This document shows positions 22,847 to 34,081 of a stretch of 38,308 bases of DNA, in pieces (the stretch's first letter is position 1; each line of letters opens with the position of its first letter). Origin of the DNA: Neelides folsomi. Lineage: Eukaryota; Arthropoda; Collembola; Neelipleona; Neelidae. The stretch is from assembly GCA_034687125.1 (NCBI GenBank), contig JAQGBZ010000505.1, forward strand, positions 1 to 38,308, in the 5' to 3' direction. Below the pieces are notes generated by a model. It searched no databases. It was not told where the DNA came from and was given only the letters and a program-made list of their open reading frames with translations. Position numbers and translations under genes: made by a program.

Positions 22847-24297
22847 ATGGCAGAGGAATCATATTTCTTCTTAAGTGGTGAGAATTAATTCACTTCATCT
22901 ATCCTTAAAAGTTAAACATTTGGTTAATCTTACACTTAAGTTAACTTTATAAGTTAATTGTACATTATTACTGGTCTGAATTTATTCAATTTGGTTATTG
23001 AAGTATTTTTTGAATATGTGAATATTGTAATACTTCAGGCTCTCAAAGTGAGTTGGAATTAATGAAAACGAAAGCAGAAACGATGATGATCATTAAAGCA
23101 GATGATATGAAATTGTTCGTTCATAAGCAAATCATCGCTCGGCATTCAAAAATCCTCAAGGAAATCATTCAAGCTGCTGATAAAATCATGCCGAAGGATG
23201 AAATTTTAGAGATTAAATTCAAGCTTCTGAAGTTGATTGACATTTACCCAGTTCTTCAACTTCTCTACCACGGGGAGCGGGACGTGATGTCGTGCGAGTT
23301 CGGACGATTCAAAGCGACGTGTTCAGCGATGCAAATCTACAATGTGAAATGTGTGGAAGTGGTGAGCATTGAAAATCCGATGTTGATGCGAACCTTCAGA
23401 TGCTTCGTTCCGTCTTATCAACCCCTGATTTTAGATCAAGTCGAGGAAAATGAATTGGAAGCAAAGAAGCCAAGGATTGAAAAGGATGAAGAAAAAAATT
23501 TCAATACCCCAAAATTAAAATTGGCTAAACCAAAATCTCCAAAATCAGAAAACAAGTTGAAGAAAAATGTGAAAAAGGCTCAATTGGAAAGACGGCTCAA
23601 AAATGAAGTCAAAGAAAATGAATTTGAAGCAAAGAAACAAAGGATTGAAAAGGATGCAGAAAAGAAATTCATTATACCGAAATTAAAATTTCCAAAATCA
23701 TCAAAATCATCATCAGATCGAAAATCAGAAATCAGCCAAAGAATTTTGAAATGCCAAAGTCCACCCAAAGGCCGAAAACATAAACACTCAATTTTAGGCC
23801 TAATGATGTTGAAGTCTGGCGTTGATGGAAGGAAGGAAAATAAGAATTTAAAGAATCATTTGAAAAGGGCCCAATTGGAAAGACGACTCAAAGATGCAGT
23901 TGGAGTAAATGGATTGAAAGCAAAGGAACCTGAGAATGAAAAGAATAAAGAAAAAAGGTTTGTTATTCCGAAATTAAAATCTCGGAAATTAGATTCGAAA
24001 TCGAGTGAAAAGTCTGTTCAGAAATCGAATGAAACACTAGTTCAGAAATCAGAAATCGTGAAAGGAGATTTGGAATGTCAAAGTTCACCCAAAGACAAAG
24101 ACCGAAATCACATCCAATTAATTTCAAGCCCAATGGAGTTGACGTCAGGTCTTTATGGAAAGAAGGAACAAAAGAAGATGAAGAATAATTTGAAAAAAGC
24201 TCAATTGGAAAGACGACTTCAAGATCTCAACCAACAAATTGAGGATGCCAAAAATGTGGAACTTCAATTTCATTCTCTCTTACAGATGAAAAAATGA
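22847..24297 (+). CDS. BTB/POZ-domain protein with repetitive basic C-terminus, two exons
   Basis: The predicted product has 429 residues. Exon 1 is only 31 bases (22847-22877, donor GTGAGA) and exon 2 is 23039-24297; the join is in phase and extends the frame upstream of its first internal ATG. Residues about 20-130 are a BTB fold: ADDMKLFVHKQIIARHSKIL matches the dimer-forming 'HK.ILA..S..F' core, and LQLLYHGERDV matches the central strand. There is no zinc finger, Kelch or MATH domain. Instead residues about 145-429 contain three rounds of a Lys/Glu-rich unit: LEAKKPRIEKD, then F..PKLK, then Lys/Ser runs, then LKKAQLERRL. It could act as a dimeric nuclear protein or Cul3 adaptor, but function is unknown. 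The repeat tail is likely disordered or coiled coil. Confidence 0.68.
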
Positions 24298-25240
24298 TCT
24301 TCGTGGAGTTGTGATAATTATTAAACTGTGCAATTTCTTCTAGTCACATCGCAAATATTTATAAACCAATACTTATAACACTTTACAGTCACTTAACTAT
24401 AATACCTGTATATAGCAAATATTTTATATGATAATGATAATTAAATTAGTATAAAAAATCTCTATTTCCTATTTTCTCCATTTCTTCCCTTTTTCCTTGG
24501 TGTTTTACAGTATTGCCTGTTACATTATTCCAGTATTGCTCTATATAATATGTCATATGTGTAATATATCTTTTACTGAATGTGATTAATGATTTTAATA
24601 ATTAACACATATAGAATTTGCTTTAATAATGTAGAAATAGATAATGTTTGTAGATTTTAACAATGCATGATAAACACTTAAACTCTTCCCTTTACCTTTC
24701 ATTTTATTTATCATGAAAATAATATACCTATTTTTTATATCAAACCGATTTTATTGAATAAAGAAAAAAGAAACAGTTACCTTTATAACCTTAAAATACA
24801 ATATTATGCAAGCATAAATATCTCTTCAGTACACTTTCTTTATACATTGGTTACACCTAATTATAAATTGAATTTAGAATGGATTTAATTACTATCCGTA
24901 AACCCCATCAAAGTTCTAAAAATAATTCCAAAAGTATAATACCAAAATGTTGGTAATTTTATCTTAAATATAATGAAATTATAATAAATGACCAAATAAT
25001 GAATTATAATGAGTTATAAAACAGAAACAGAGGAACTTAATCACGGACCACCCGGAACAATTTAAAAGCCTTGGAATAAAAGAGACTCGATTTCAAAGTA
25101 ACATTCGTGTGTCTGGGCCTCAAACCCTCACATTCATATGTATTATATTGTGCTATGCGCGGCTATGACATAGCAAATGATCACCCCTGGCAATTTAATG
25201 TGATAAAGTGATAAATATGATAATGATATGATGGTATGTA
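24298..25240. other. AT-rich intergenic sequence left of the mariner element
   Basis: No exon was recognised. The patch at 25040-25200 is less AT-rich (CGGACCACCCGGAACAA; CACCCCTGGC) and may be an old repeat, but I could not define its limits. TA at 25239-25240 is the left target-site dinucleotide of the mariner element. Confidence 0.45.
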
Positions 25241-25342
25241 CCGGGTGGGCGTAAATTAGTTATCTTTTTTTTAAAATACTAATATCTTTTTTAATTTCCA
25301 ATCGAATTTTCTGACAACCTGTAATTATATTGTATATATATC

Positions 25343-26519
25343 TTAATCTGTAATTTGAGCTCCATCAACTTCAATACAGCGTTGCAAACGCCCCAAGACA
25401 GCTTCGCACGCTTTTTTACACATAGAAACTGGAATTTCATTGAATGCTTTTACAATTGCAGCTTGAAGTTCAGGAATTGTTGATGGATTATGCGAGTAGA
25501 CTTTGTTTTTGACATATCCCCACAGAAAGAAGTCGAGGGGAGTGAGGTCAGGAGAGCGGGGAGGCCAAGGGAAAGGTCCGACTCGTTCTATCCATTGGTG
25601 GCCGAAGTTCTCAATCATAAAACTCTTGACCCATTTGTGAATATGAGGAGGCGCACCATCTGGAACCTTGATGTTCAGATGTCAACTCTGGCATAGAGAG
25701 CTGGGAAAACCTCGCTTTCAAGCATCTTTAAAAAAGATGCCCCTGTCACCGTTCCGTCAAAGAATAATGAGCCAATGATTCCATTTGTTGTGATGAGACC
25801 CAATACAGAAAGGGAAGCTGATTTGATTTTTCTTTGCTTCATCACAAAAGAATTCTCCACACTCCAGTAAATCTAAATCATGAAAGCAAGCAATGAAGCA
25901 AGAAGCGGGAGGGGAGGCGGAAGAGGAAGCGCGATAGCAGGCAGGCTAAACAACAACCAAGCTAAATACCTCATTGTGTCAGTTAATTGTTCCATTTAAG
26001 CTAAACGAAGCCTCGTCGCTCCAAATGAGCGAGTCGACGAAAGAATCGTCATTTTCGGCCATTGTTAAGAAACGTTCAGCGAATCGAATCCTCTTTTGGC
26101 GATCTGCTTCAAACAGCTCTTGGACATAAGTCGCCCAATACGGATGAAAACGCATATCCTTTAACATGGTTCGGATCTAGGTACGACGAATGCCAAATTC
26201 AAGAGCAAGTCTTCTAGTTCAAGTCGGTTCAGTCGGTCGATCTTCAAGTCTTTGTCTAATGACATGCCATATTTGCTTCTGTTCGCACGCTTCTTTTTCT
26301 CCCTCCAGGCTTTTTATTCTGCATGCTCGGTGTTTCTTTAAATTTCTTAATAAAAAATCTCACAGCAGTAGAAGTTGGAGCTAAAGTTGCAAATATCTCT
26401 AGTCTTTCTCTCCATTGTCTGACCACTCTTGCAGCGTTATTCACTCTGGCAAACTCATCAACAATCCACAATTTTTCGTTCTTATTTAAACCCCTACCAT
26501 TTTCCATTTTCACTGCTCT
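25343..26519 (-). pseudogene. Broken mariner-family transposase with an intron-like insert
   Basis: On the minus strand, reading starts near MENGRGLNKNEKLWIVDEFA (helix-turn-helix end) and continues through KPGGRKRSVRTE. It loses frame near 26257, then shows in-frame stops TGA and TAG at about 26216 and 26177 and another TGA after FSLNGTIN. The catalytic parts remain readable: first Asp in IWSDEASF, second in PDGAPPHIH, third in SPDLTPLDFFLWGY. Counting between the second and third gives 41 residues, so the copy fits the DD41D mariner group rather than DD34D. A second frameshift lies near 25682. Bases 25873-25969 interrupt the conserved HNE..YWS junction with GT at one end, a pyrimidine-rich tract, and AG at the other. 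The copy cannot make an intact enzyme. Confidence 0.85.
25873..25969 (-). other. Intron-like 97-base insert in the mariner transposase
   Basis: Read on the minus strand it begins GTATTTAG and ends GATTTAG, with a long C/T-rich tract before the AG. Removing it joins ...AATGAG to ATTTACTGGAGTG, restoring the family's expected His-Asn-x-x-Tyr-Trp-Ser order. Its base composition (GC- and pyrimidine-rich) differs from the host introns here, which are A/T-rich. It may be a true transposon intron or a chance insertion that looks like one. Confidence 0.55.
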
Positions 26520-26714
26520 TAAATGGAGAAACGAGAAAATTAAACTTTTTCGAAGAAAGTAGCTGTCGTTTATTAATGGCTTAAGCAACTCAGCTGATAG
26601 TTTGATACATGATGAAGTAACGTATTCCCCATCAAACACACATCTTGAAATATTTTAATAATTGGTCATCTTGAAGTTATTATCGAAAGATAACTAATTC
26701 ACGCCCACCCGGTA

Positions 26715-27287
26715 TATATGCATATGGAAAACCTGTACATTTACACGTTTTTAATATGAAAATAGGACCACCGGACAACTGTAAAGTAATTAACCTAGGA
26801 TATTTTTCTCCCAGCATAGTTTTGGTTAAATGTCATTAAACTTTCTTTTATGACCCAATTATAATTTTAATTTCTATTCTACTCTTAATATAAATCATTA
26901 AATCACACTACAACTACTTGTATACCATAGAATACTATAGTATATTTTTTATTAAATTTTAGCCAATGGTTTGTAATTGTAGTAGTGTAGCGATTTCACA
27001 AAAGATTTAATTGAACTTAACTTAAATCAATTAACCCTATCCGACTTACCAACCACAATCTTTTGTCATTGAGTCAGCCCATTTTTACTCCATTCATTAG
27101 GGAACCATTTTAATGGTAATTTAAATATTTCAAAACAATTAATTAATGAGGATATTTTTATTCCCATTTGACCTCTCTGTATTATTTATACTTGGGGAAA
27201 GGTTATAAAGAAGCCCAGACTTTTAATTCTAATATTTTTATTTCTAAAAGTTTCCGCAAACCAAACGAATCTAAAGGAATAACTAAA
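26715..27287. other. AT-rich intergenic sequence
   Basis: No exon was recognised. GGACCACCGGACAACTG at about 26764 loosely resembles a word on the other side of the mariner (25046), but the match is short. The frame upstream of 27288 is open for about 40 codons but lacks the features of the following signal peptide, so it is treated as 5' UTR. Confidence 0.4.
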
Positions 27288-28257
27288 ATGGAGATTTCCA
27301 AAGTCTCATTAATCATTCTGCCTTTACTTATTTTTATCATACAACTCGTGAGTCTTAAGAACAACTTATTAATGGTTAATAATTTTTAATTACAATTTGT
27401 TTTGTTTACAGAGGTTAATCAACGGACAAAAAACATGCAAAATGCTTGTGTCTGAAATTACAAAAAAGCAATTGACAGGAATCTCGAAATGTGTAAAATC
27501 AATGAAGTTTAAAAGCGGAACTGAAAAGAATGCAAAAATGACAGTAAATAAATTTAACACTTTCTGACATTATTTAATGTTATTCATTCGAAGTTTGTTT
27601 CGAAGTTTATTCATTAATATTCATTCAAAGTTTTAAGCATATTTATAATAATAATTTTAATTAAAAGTTAATTTGAGTTTCATTTATGTTTTAGTGTGTC
27701 CTTAAATGTGTTATGATAGCTGAAGCAGTTGTAAGTTGAATTTAAACATTATATCTTTATCTTATTATTATTAAGTTTTTATCAATTCGACTTTTAATTT
27801 ATATAAACTTGCACAATTTCATAAAAGTTAAATTAAAATTTATCCTTTTTATTATAGCTTGATTCTGAAGGTAACATTAATAGAGATGCTGTTGGGAAAT
27901 TCGTGGAAATTAATTTTCCTGAAAATCTTCAAGAACGAGGAAAAAATGCATTTTACAAATGTGCCGATGAATATGGTATATATCTGATATTATAATTACG
28001 TATTAAATACTATTACTATTTGTAAATTACAACAAAATAGAATAGAAATTTATAAAAAATGAAACTTTTAATCAGGCGATAAGTTGGACACAAAAGAGGA
28101 ATTTTGCAAAACTTATGACCCAATGATCAAATGCTTCCTTGGAGCCGTTTTCTCCGTAATTGAATATTAATTTTTATTATTCAATAATATATTTATTACA
28201 TCTAAAATTCTAAAGTAAAAATTTCAAATTTTTATTTTCCAGCTTTGCCCGTCGTAA
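27288..28257 (+). CDS. Odorant-binding protein (PBP/GOBP family), six exons
   Basis: The product is a small secreted carrier of hydrophobic ligands in sensillum lymph or haemolymph. The predicted 146-residue protein is encoded by exons 27288-27347, 27412-27543, 27695-27730, 27858-27975, 28076-28155 and 28243-28257, all in phase. The signal peptide is MEISKVSLIILPLLIFIIQL. The six-cysteine pattern is present: first Cys in GISKCVKSM (an extra Cys lies upstream in KTCKML), then CVLKC (Cys-x3-Cys), YKCADEYG, and CKTYDPMIKC (Cys-x8-Cys), the two spacings that define classic OBPs. Exon 3 is only 36 bases and carries the Cys-x3-Cys pair. The last coding exon adds just four residues, one of them a cysteine (LCPS). 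The gene is tail-to-tail with the ionotropic receptor, 255 bases between stops. The ligand is unknown. Confidence 0.88.
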
Positions 28258-28512
28258 ATACGTAAAAGAAAATAATAAATTCATTTATTCAAGTTAATAT
28301 TACATTATATATCATTTAAGATATCAATATGTTATAAATAATTTGCTTCAAATCTATTATTGATGTTTTTTATCCTATTTAAATAACAAAATATAGTATA
28401 ATATACTATTATAAATAAAAGCATTTTTTCAATGTGACTTTTTATTCATTTATGTTAGTTAATATAGAAAAGATAATGTATAAATATTTGTATTTAATCT
28501 ATTTAATCATAT

Positions 28513-30687
28513 TTATATTTGCCGGAACAAAAATTCAATTAAAAATTGAATGATTGAAATTACAATGAAGGATCCATAAATTATAAAAAACGTTAAAAAA
28601 TGTTGAAGAGAAAAAACTACCGAGCGATTCCTTATTTCTTTTTCTTTAATGATCATATGTAGTGGTTTATCTAATTTAGCAGATTCATAATTGCCGTATG
28701 CTTCAGACACATATTTTGCATCACTGTAATATTTTAATGTTTTTATTTTTTGAAAACCATCATCCCATAAATTAAATATTCCAGATTCCACCACAGAGTA
28801 AATATCTCTCATCAAAGCATCATGCAAGAAGTTGATTGTTTTTACCCAATGAATTAAAATTGAAAATCTCTCGTCACGCATTTCACTTTTAATTACATAA
28901 ATGTCATCATATAGATTAAAAACCGTTTCAAGACTATCAATCTCATTATCAAGCTCGATAATTACGAATGTTTTTTCCATGGTCCATTTAGTTTCAAAAT
29001 ATTTTTTCTCTTCATTGGTGCGAAACATATAGAAGTAATTATGAATTTCGTGAACTTCAATTTTATTATTCAATGATTCAAATTCTTTAGGAACTTTTGG
29101 TAAATTGGATATAGCCAAAGATAAAATATTTGTTATATTCGATTCAACTCTATATCCTCTATCTAACATCAAATGTAATTTATTAACAAAAATGTGATAA
29201 TTGCTTGAGCCAAGCTCTTCAAAATTCTTCGGCGTTGTTGGATAAATGCCCGAAGATAAAATTGTAAATAGGGCGCCTATATACGAATTGTTTAAAATCG
29301 AGGCAATATTTAGCCAAATGGCGGTAATTGCTAAAATATTAAATAATTCTTTAGCTTGTTGGAATTCTTTACCTTGATCAATAAGTGAGAATAATATGAC
29401 ATAAACTAAGCTACCATTTACCTTGCGGTTAATATTAATAAAAGAGTGTATTTTTTTCATATTTTTGGAACGTGTAATGGACTGTATTTTATAATTATAT
29501 TTGGAAATTAAAACAATTGATAAAATAGTTATGAATGTAAATCCTAATAGGAAAATCCAAATATAAAAATCGAATGGTTTTGTCCAAGTTGACCAATTTT
29601 CCCAATTTCTCTTTATTATTACTAGGAAAGAAAAATATTTTTTTTGGGCCCCAAATGTAATAATTGTCCATTTGGAAAATGTTCGTGACTTTGATAAATA
29701 TGAACTGTATATTATTTGACTATCTATTAATAATCCCTTTAATTGATATTGATATTGATAAAACGATAAATTGTATTTAGTTACAATCAAGAGGTTAACA
29801 CAATCTTTGAGAATTTTAGGAAGTTTAAAATATTGATTATTATAGGCATTATATATGTCGTATTGAAATTTATAATAATAAAGATCATTATATTTACCAA
29901 TGCTGTAACATTTTTTAAGGACCATTAAATCAATTTCATCACTTCTTGTTTCTTGGTTATATACTGCTAAACCTGAAATATCAATGTGATTCTTTCTGAA
30001 AATTTGACGTATTTTAAAATGTGTCAAATTATTTTCTTGAATTAAAAAAATAAATGGAAACTTTATTTTAAATCCACTAGTAATTCTCAAAGTATGTACA
30101 TATTCCATTAGTGTAAGGATTCTAAGAATGTGAAGTTGAGATGTTTGGGGAATTAAACCAGTCGTTATTAATGTAATTGTATTCACCCCTATTGTAATTG
30201 TGCTGTATAATTGCTTGTAAATTTCAGGTGATTCTGTTCCTAACAAAATATTTTCATAAGCTAAAATACTATAAGTTGGATTTATAGTTTGAATCAAATA
30301 AGAAGTTCGACATTTTAAAATTAAATTATTTCCGATCGTTTCGCTATGTTGATAGTGGGGAAACGAAGGAATTATATAAAATGCTGAAATGCAAATTGAA
30401 AATTTTAAACTAAAGAGACGATCAGTTTTGTTATCATTAATATAATTACAGTTATGATATGATTGTAAGTTTACGATTGAAGATTTGCTATTCAAATATT
30501 GAAGGTAGTGATTTGATAGGGAGAATCCAATTTGATCTCTTTTCCATTCACCGACCAGATTAATAGCACAAGAAGCGAGCAATTTTAAAGAATCTTGATC
30601 GAATTTAATATTGTTGTATTCGGTGTAAAATTTTAGTGTGTGTATGCTATTTACTACCAATATAGAGATATAGATTATTTGTAACAT
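28513..30687 (-). CDS. Divergent ionotropic-receptor-like membrane protein, single exon
   Basis: This uninterrupted frame of 724 residues begins with a signal peptide (MLQIIYISILVVNSIHT). A large extracellular N-terminal part follows, then the ionotropic-receptor channel layout: first membrane helix about 371-395 (FDFYIWIFLLGFTFI), pore-like segment about 427-440 (SLVYVILFSLIDQG), a long third helix about 446-478, an extracellular ligand-binding half about 480-690 (with IYPTTPKNFEEL), and a last helix about 692-720 (FFIIYGSFIVISII). This order matches divergent arthropod ionotropic receptors of the glutamate-receptor superfamily; no glutamate-binding Arg or Asp could be assigned with confidence. 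Such receptors sense odours, tastes, temperature or humidity. A related, truncated copy lies at 34082-34599. Being intronless, it may have arisen by retroposition or belong to an intronless expansion. Confidence 0.75.
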   Translation of the reverse strand: MLQIIYISILVVNSIHTLKFYTEYNNIKFDQDSLKLLASCAINLVGEWKRDQIGFSLSNHYLQYLNSKSSIVNLQSYHNCNYINDNKTDRLFSLKFSICISAFYIIPSFPHYQHSETIGNNLILKCRTSYLIQTINPTYSILAYENILLGTESPEIYKQLYSTITIGVNTITLITTGLIPQTSQLHILRILTLMEYVHTLRITSGFKIKFPFIFLIQENNLTHFKIRQIFRKNHIDISGLAVYNQETRSDEIDLMVLKKCYSIGKYNDLYYYKFQYDIYNAYNNQYFKLPKILKDCVNLLIVTKYNLSFYQYQYQLKGLLIDSQIIYSSYLSKSRTFSKWTIITFGAQKKYFSFLVIIKRNWENWSTWTKPFDFYIWIFLLGFTFITILSIVLISKYNYKIQSITRSKNMKKIHSFININRKVNGSLVYVILFSLIDQGKEFQQAKELFNILAITAIWLNIASILNNSYIGALFTILSSGIYPTTPKNFEELGSSNYHIFVNKLHLMLDRGYRVESNITNILSLAISNLPKVPKEFESLNNKIEVHEIHNYFYMFRTNEEKKYFETKWTMEKTFVIIELDNEIDSLETVFNLYDDIYVIKSEMRDERFSILIHWVKTINFLHDALMRDIYSVVESGIFNLWDDGFQKIKTLKYYSDAKYVSEAYGNYESAKLDKPLHMIIKEKEIRNRSVVFSLQHFLTFFIIYGSFIVISIIQFLIEFLFRQI

Positions 30688-31391
30688 TTTGCAATTTTAA
30701 AAAATAATAATTCTACACAAGTGGATTCTTAAATTATTAGATTTGTCTGAATTATTAATAAGATAATAATTTTTTAATAATGGCCATTAATATATATACA
30801 TAATAAATACGTAAATGCTCATACAATCTAACGAAGTACTTTTACATTTAGTTATTACATATTTTAAATTTTATTATATATGTTTATACAAAAAATTGAC
30901 TGAAAAACGATTGAGATGACAGATGACGACAATCAAAATTATTTTTAAATATTATATTAAACCAATCATTTATTTATTGTAAAAAAGTAAATGAATTATA
31001 TAAGCGATGATTTGATATAAAACAATTTTTGAAGTATGTACACTATCCTATTACTTATTATTTATGCTTATTATTATAATGATAAGAATGTGATATCTTT
31101 TTTATTATAATTGAGGTAAGCTTTAATAATTCAGTAATTTATATTCGTTTTTATTTAATCGATTTCTTAAAAAACAAATATATTCTAAAATAAATACTTG
31201 TGATTGTGACTGTTATACATATTATAGTTAGTATATTAGCTTCTATATACTAAAATTTATTCAATCTTTACAGTATGCTATGTAGAGACTCAACTTAACA
31301 TTTCAGGTAATAAGATTAATCAATTAATTTAAAAATATTCAAAATGTTATCAAATTTTAAATTTATATTTTAATTAATAGGTAACTTTATC
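30688..31391. other. AT-rich intergenic sequence
   Basis: No exon, transposon end or RNA gene was recognised between the receptor start and the end of the zinc-finger gene. The part next to 30687 should contain the receptor promoter. Confidence 0.45.
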
Positions 31392-33715
31392 TTAATTTGG
31401 TTTTGTCAATTTTTGTTTTCTATTCTTTTCTATTGCTTCTTTGTAAATCCCATCATGCCCTGCCATATGGAGGCGAAGAAATGTTTTGGCCTTGAATCCT
31501 TTCCCGCACTTTTCGCAAATAAAAGGAGTTTCTTTAGAATGAAGACTTTCATGATCTTGGAGATTGCCCGCATCTTTGAATCGTTTTGGACAGAATTGAC
31601 ATCCAAAGGGTTTTGTTCCCGTATGTTTTCTAAAATGCTTGTTGAACAAATTAACACTGCTTAATTTCCTTCCGCATCCTGGATGTGTACAAGCAATTTT
31701 TTTCGAGTCGTCGTGTGTCATTTCATGTAACTTCATTTGACTCACATTCACAAAACCCGCATTGCAAAATGAACAGAAAAACCTGAAAGCTTTTTCGTGA
31801 ACTCTTTCAATGTGTCTTTTCAAGGTGTGCATTGTCTCTATTAATGAAAAAAAATTATTTGCTTTTATTCATAAGATATTTAAAATAAAATTAATAATGA
31901 CAATATTACTTAGTAATGTAATTAAGCCTTAAGGGCTCCATTATAAAGATGAATAAAATAGGTTATCTTACTGAAATCTTTATGACATTCTGGACAAGTT
32001 TGTTTAATTGTCACGTTCTTTGTAGAATGTTTTTCAACTTTGTGTTTGAGTAAATCTTGAATATCTTCAAATTTTTCCCCACATGAAAAACACACATTTC
32101 CAGTTTCGTGATGTAACATATGGCGGGCAAGTCGGGCAAATTCAACTTTGCAAATTGGGCAAATTCCTCTTATGGGATTTGTTTCTGATTTTTCCTTCGC
32201 TTTTAAACACCGTCTTTCATGTCTTTTGAGTTGGCGTTCGTAATCACACAACTTGCCGCAATGTTTACACAGAAAAGATCCGGCCTCTTTATTATTTGGA
32301 GTAAGATTATGTGTTTTTTCATGGTCGAGGAGATTAGCTCGACGATTGAAAGGTTTTTTACACGTTAAGCAAACCCATGGTTTCTCAGCCCCTTCGTGCA
32401 TTCTCATATGAGCATCGCGATAGATTTCGGACCATGTTTTAAAATTGCAATTGGGAATGAGACATTTGATAAACTGGAATTAAGAATTAAATAAATTTAG
32501 TATTCCCATTTAACTATGTGAAACTAAAATATATTAAATACCCATTATCAATATAAATTAGATGTAATGATTTAATGATAGTTTACTTTGGGGTTTGGAT
32601 TGACATATTTCCTTTTCTTATGTTTGGGCTCAGGATAAATTTTTGGTCCTTTCAGTTTCGACTTTCCGAGCATTTTATTATTTGGAATGAAATCCTCAAT
32701 TCTCCTTAACTTTAGGTACGAAATTCGTGTTAAGGCTTCGATTTTTAATTTTTCATAATCTTTAGGTTTAAATCTGTAAACATTAAACATTTAAAACAAA
32801 TTCATTTTTCATTTAAAATAGTTTCATGAAAAAATAACATTATCATAAGCCATATTTGTAAAATAAACATTGGATTACTTTATAGATTTCGACTTTACTT
32901 CTCCGTCTACATTTTGTTGTTCAAAATCTGTGTCGGAAGAATCTTCATCAGAATTATTTGTAATTGGAGAAGGTGAAGAAACATCCAAATCTTCCTCATC
33001 GAATGGAATCAAATGTGGTGGCGACAGAGAATTATTTATGTCAATTTCTTCAGATAAATTGAAGGTTTGTAATTGATATGAATTGACGTTGAGATTTGTA
33101 ACATCTTGAAACCCATCAAGATCAATTTCTTCATTGTTGGAAATTTCAAAGGGTTCAGGTTTTAAGTCGACATTCTGAAATGATCGATCGATTAAATTTA
33201 ATTGAGATTCATCAAAATTAGCTGAGGAACTCAGCCCTGGCTCAAAACAAGAAGTTTGATTTTCTTTTCCTTTGAATTCTAGAACAAATTGAATTAATTA
33301 TCCATTATATACACCAATAATAATATATAAGTAATTTAATTTTTATTATATTTTAATGTTATTGACTAGTAATAGTTTTCAGTATAAAATTACGAGTGTA
33401 AAAGGATTCCCGAGCGATGTGAGTAAGAGAATTCAAATTCAAAGGGTTTAATGTATTCTCTTTTGACTCGATTAATTTACTTTTAATTGCTTCTTTTTTA
33501 TTTGACATCTTCACTTTAATATCTTTAATTGCGTTGATGTCACTTTCTATTGAGATCAAACTTTGACGGCATTTGGAACACAGTTTCAATTCATTGAAAT
33601 TGTATTCATTTAATGGAAGTGAATTTGTGTTTAAATTGAAACTGACGTAGAATAAATTTAAAAGTTGTGTACTTTCTTTTAGGAACTTGTTACTTCCACA
33701 AATTAAACATTCCAT
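31392..33715 (-). CDS. ZAD-type C2H2 zinc-finger transcription factor, five exons
   Basis: The predicted product has 627 residues. Exons, in minus-strand order, are 33715-33367, 33278-32879, 32773-32587, 32473-31972 and 31837-31392, joining in phases 1, 2, 0 and 1. The N-terminus has a ZAD-like Cys pattern: MECLICG, then KLCSKCRQSL about 40 residues on, which in insects mediates dimerisation. A long acidic and serine-rich linker with SPPHLIPFDEEDLD and SDEDSSDTDFE follows, then a basic patch (KHKKRKYVNPNPK). From about residue 313 there are roughly ten C2H2 fingers, for example CLTCKKPF, CKHCGKLC, CFSCGEKF, CPECHKDF, CSFCNAGF, CQFCPKRF and CEKCGKGF. One finger is built exactly across the exon 4/5 junction, which supports that join. 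It is probably a nuclear DNA-binding regulator. The first donor (GTCAAT) is weak. Confidence 0.85.
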
Positions 33716-34081
33716 TTTAGAACAAAATTTATTTTTTATTTGTGAAAATCTTTTAAATCATGGTTAATCTTATTAATCGGGAAAAGGAAAGTAAAAAACA
33801 GTAAAATAGTGAAAAAGTGAAAAAGATTTTCTATCAAAATACAAATAAAAATATTCCCACCAAATTTTCCTAAACCTAGCATCTACCTACTGGTTACTTG
33901 ATTTCTCTACAATAACATAGCATGCTTAAGCTATATCATCATATTATGATATCATATATATGTAATACCTAATTACCCACATGTGAATTAACTGACAATG
34001 AATATAAAAGCGCTATGACTTTGCATAAATGAATAAATGATTTTTAAAGAAATAAAACAGTTTAAGATTTATTTAGTATTT
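33716..34081. other. AT-rich intergenic sequence
   Basis: This stretch lies between the zinc-finger gene start and the stop codon of the truncated receptor copy. No coding exon was seen. Confidence 0.45.

Larger units (their letters stand above)
25241..26712 (-). mobile_element. Mariner-type DNA transposon, DD41D-like, decayed
   Basis: The ends are 27-base terminal inverted repeats, CCGGGTGGGCGTAAATTAG onward, differing at one position only. The element is 1472 bases and flanked by TA on both sides (25239-25240 and 26713-26714), the standard Tc1/mariner target duplication. Its single gene lies on the minus strand and is broken. The near-identical ends indicate that the insertion is not ancient, yet the gene is clearly dead. 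Confidence 0.92.

Noticed and set aside
25490..26562. Plus-strand frames inside the mariner
   Set aside because: These are antisense shadows of the transposase, which carries the conserved catalytic motifs on the minus strand.
25046..26780. GGACCACC-type words on both sides of the mariner, suggesting a larger nested element
   Set aside because: The match is short (about 12-15 bases with gaps), in the same orientation, and no further similarity extends from either copy.
27168..27287. In-frame upstream extension of the odorant-binding protein
   Set aside because: It lacks an ATG and would bury the signal peptide that starts at 27288.
31413..31664. Plus-strand frame opposite the zinc-finger exon
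   Set aside because: The minus strand encodes regular C2H2 fingers; the plus strand is a shadow.
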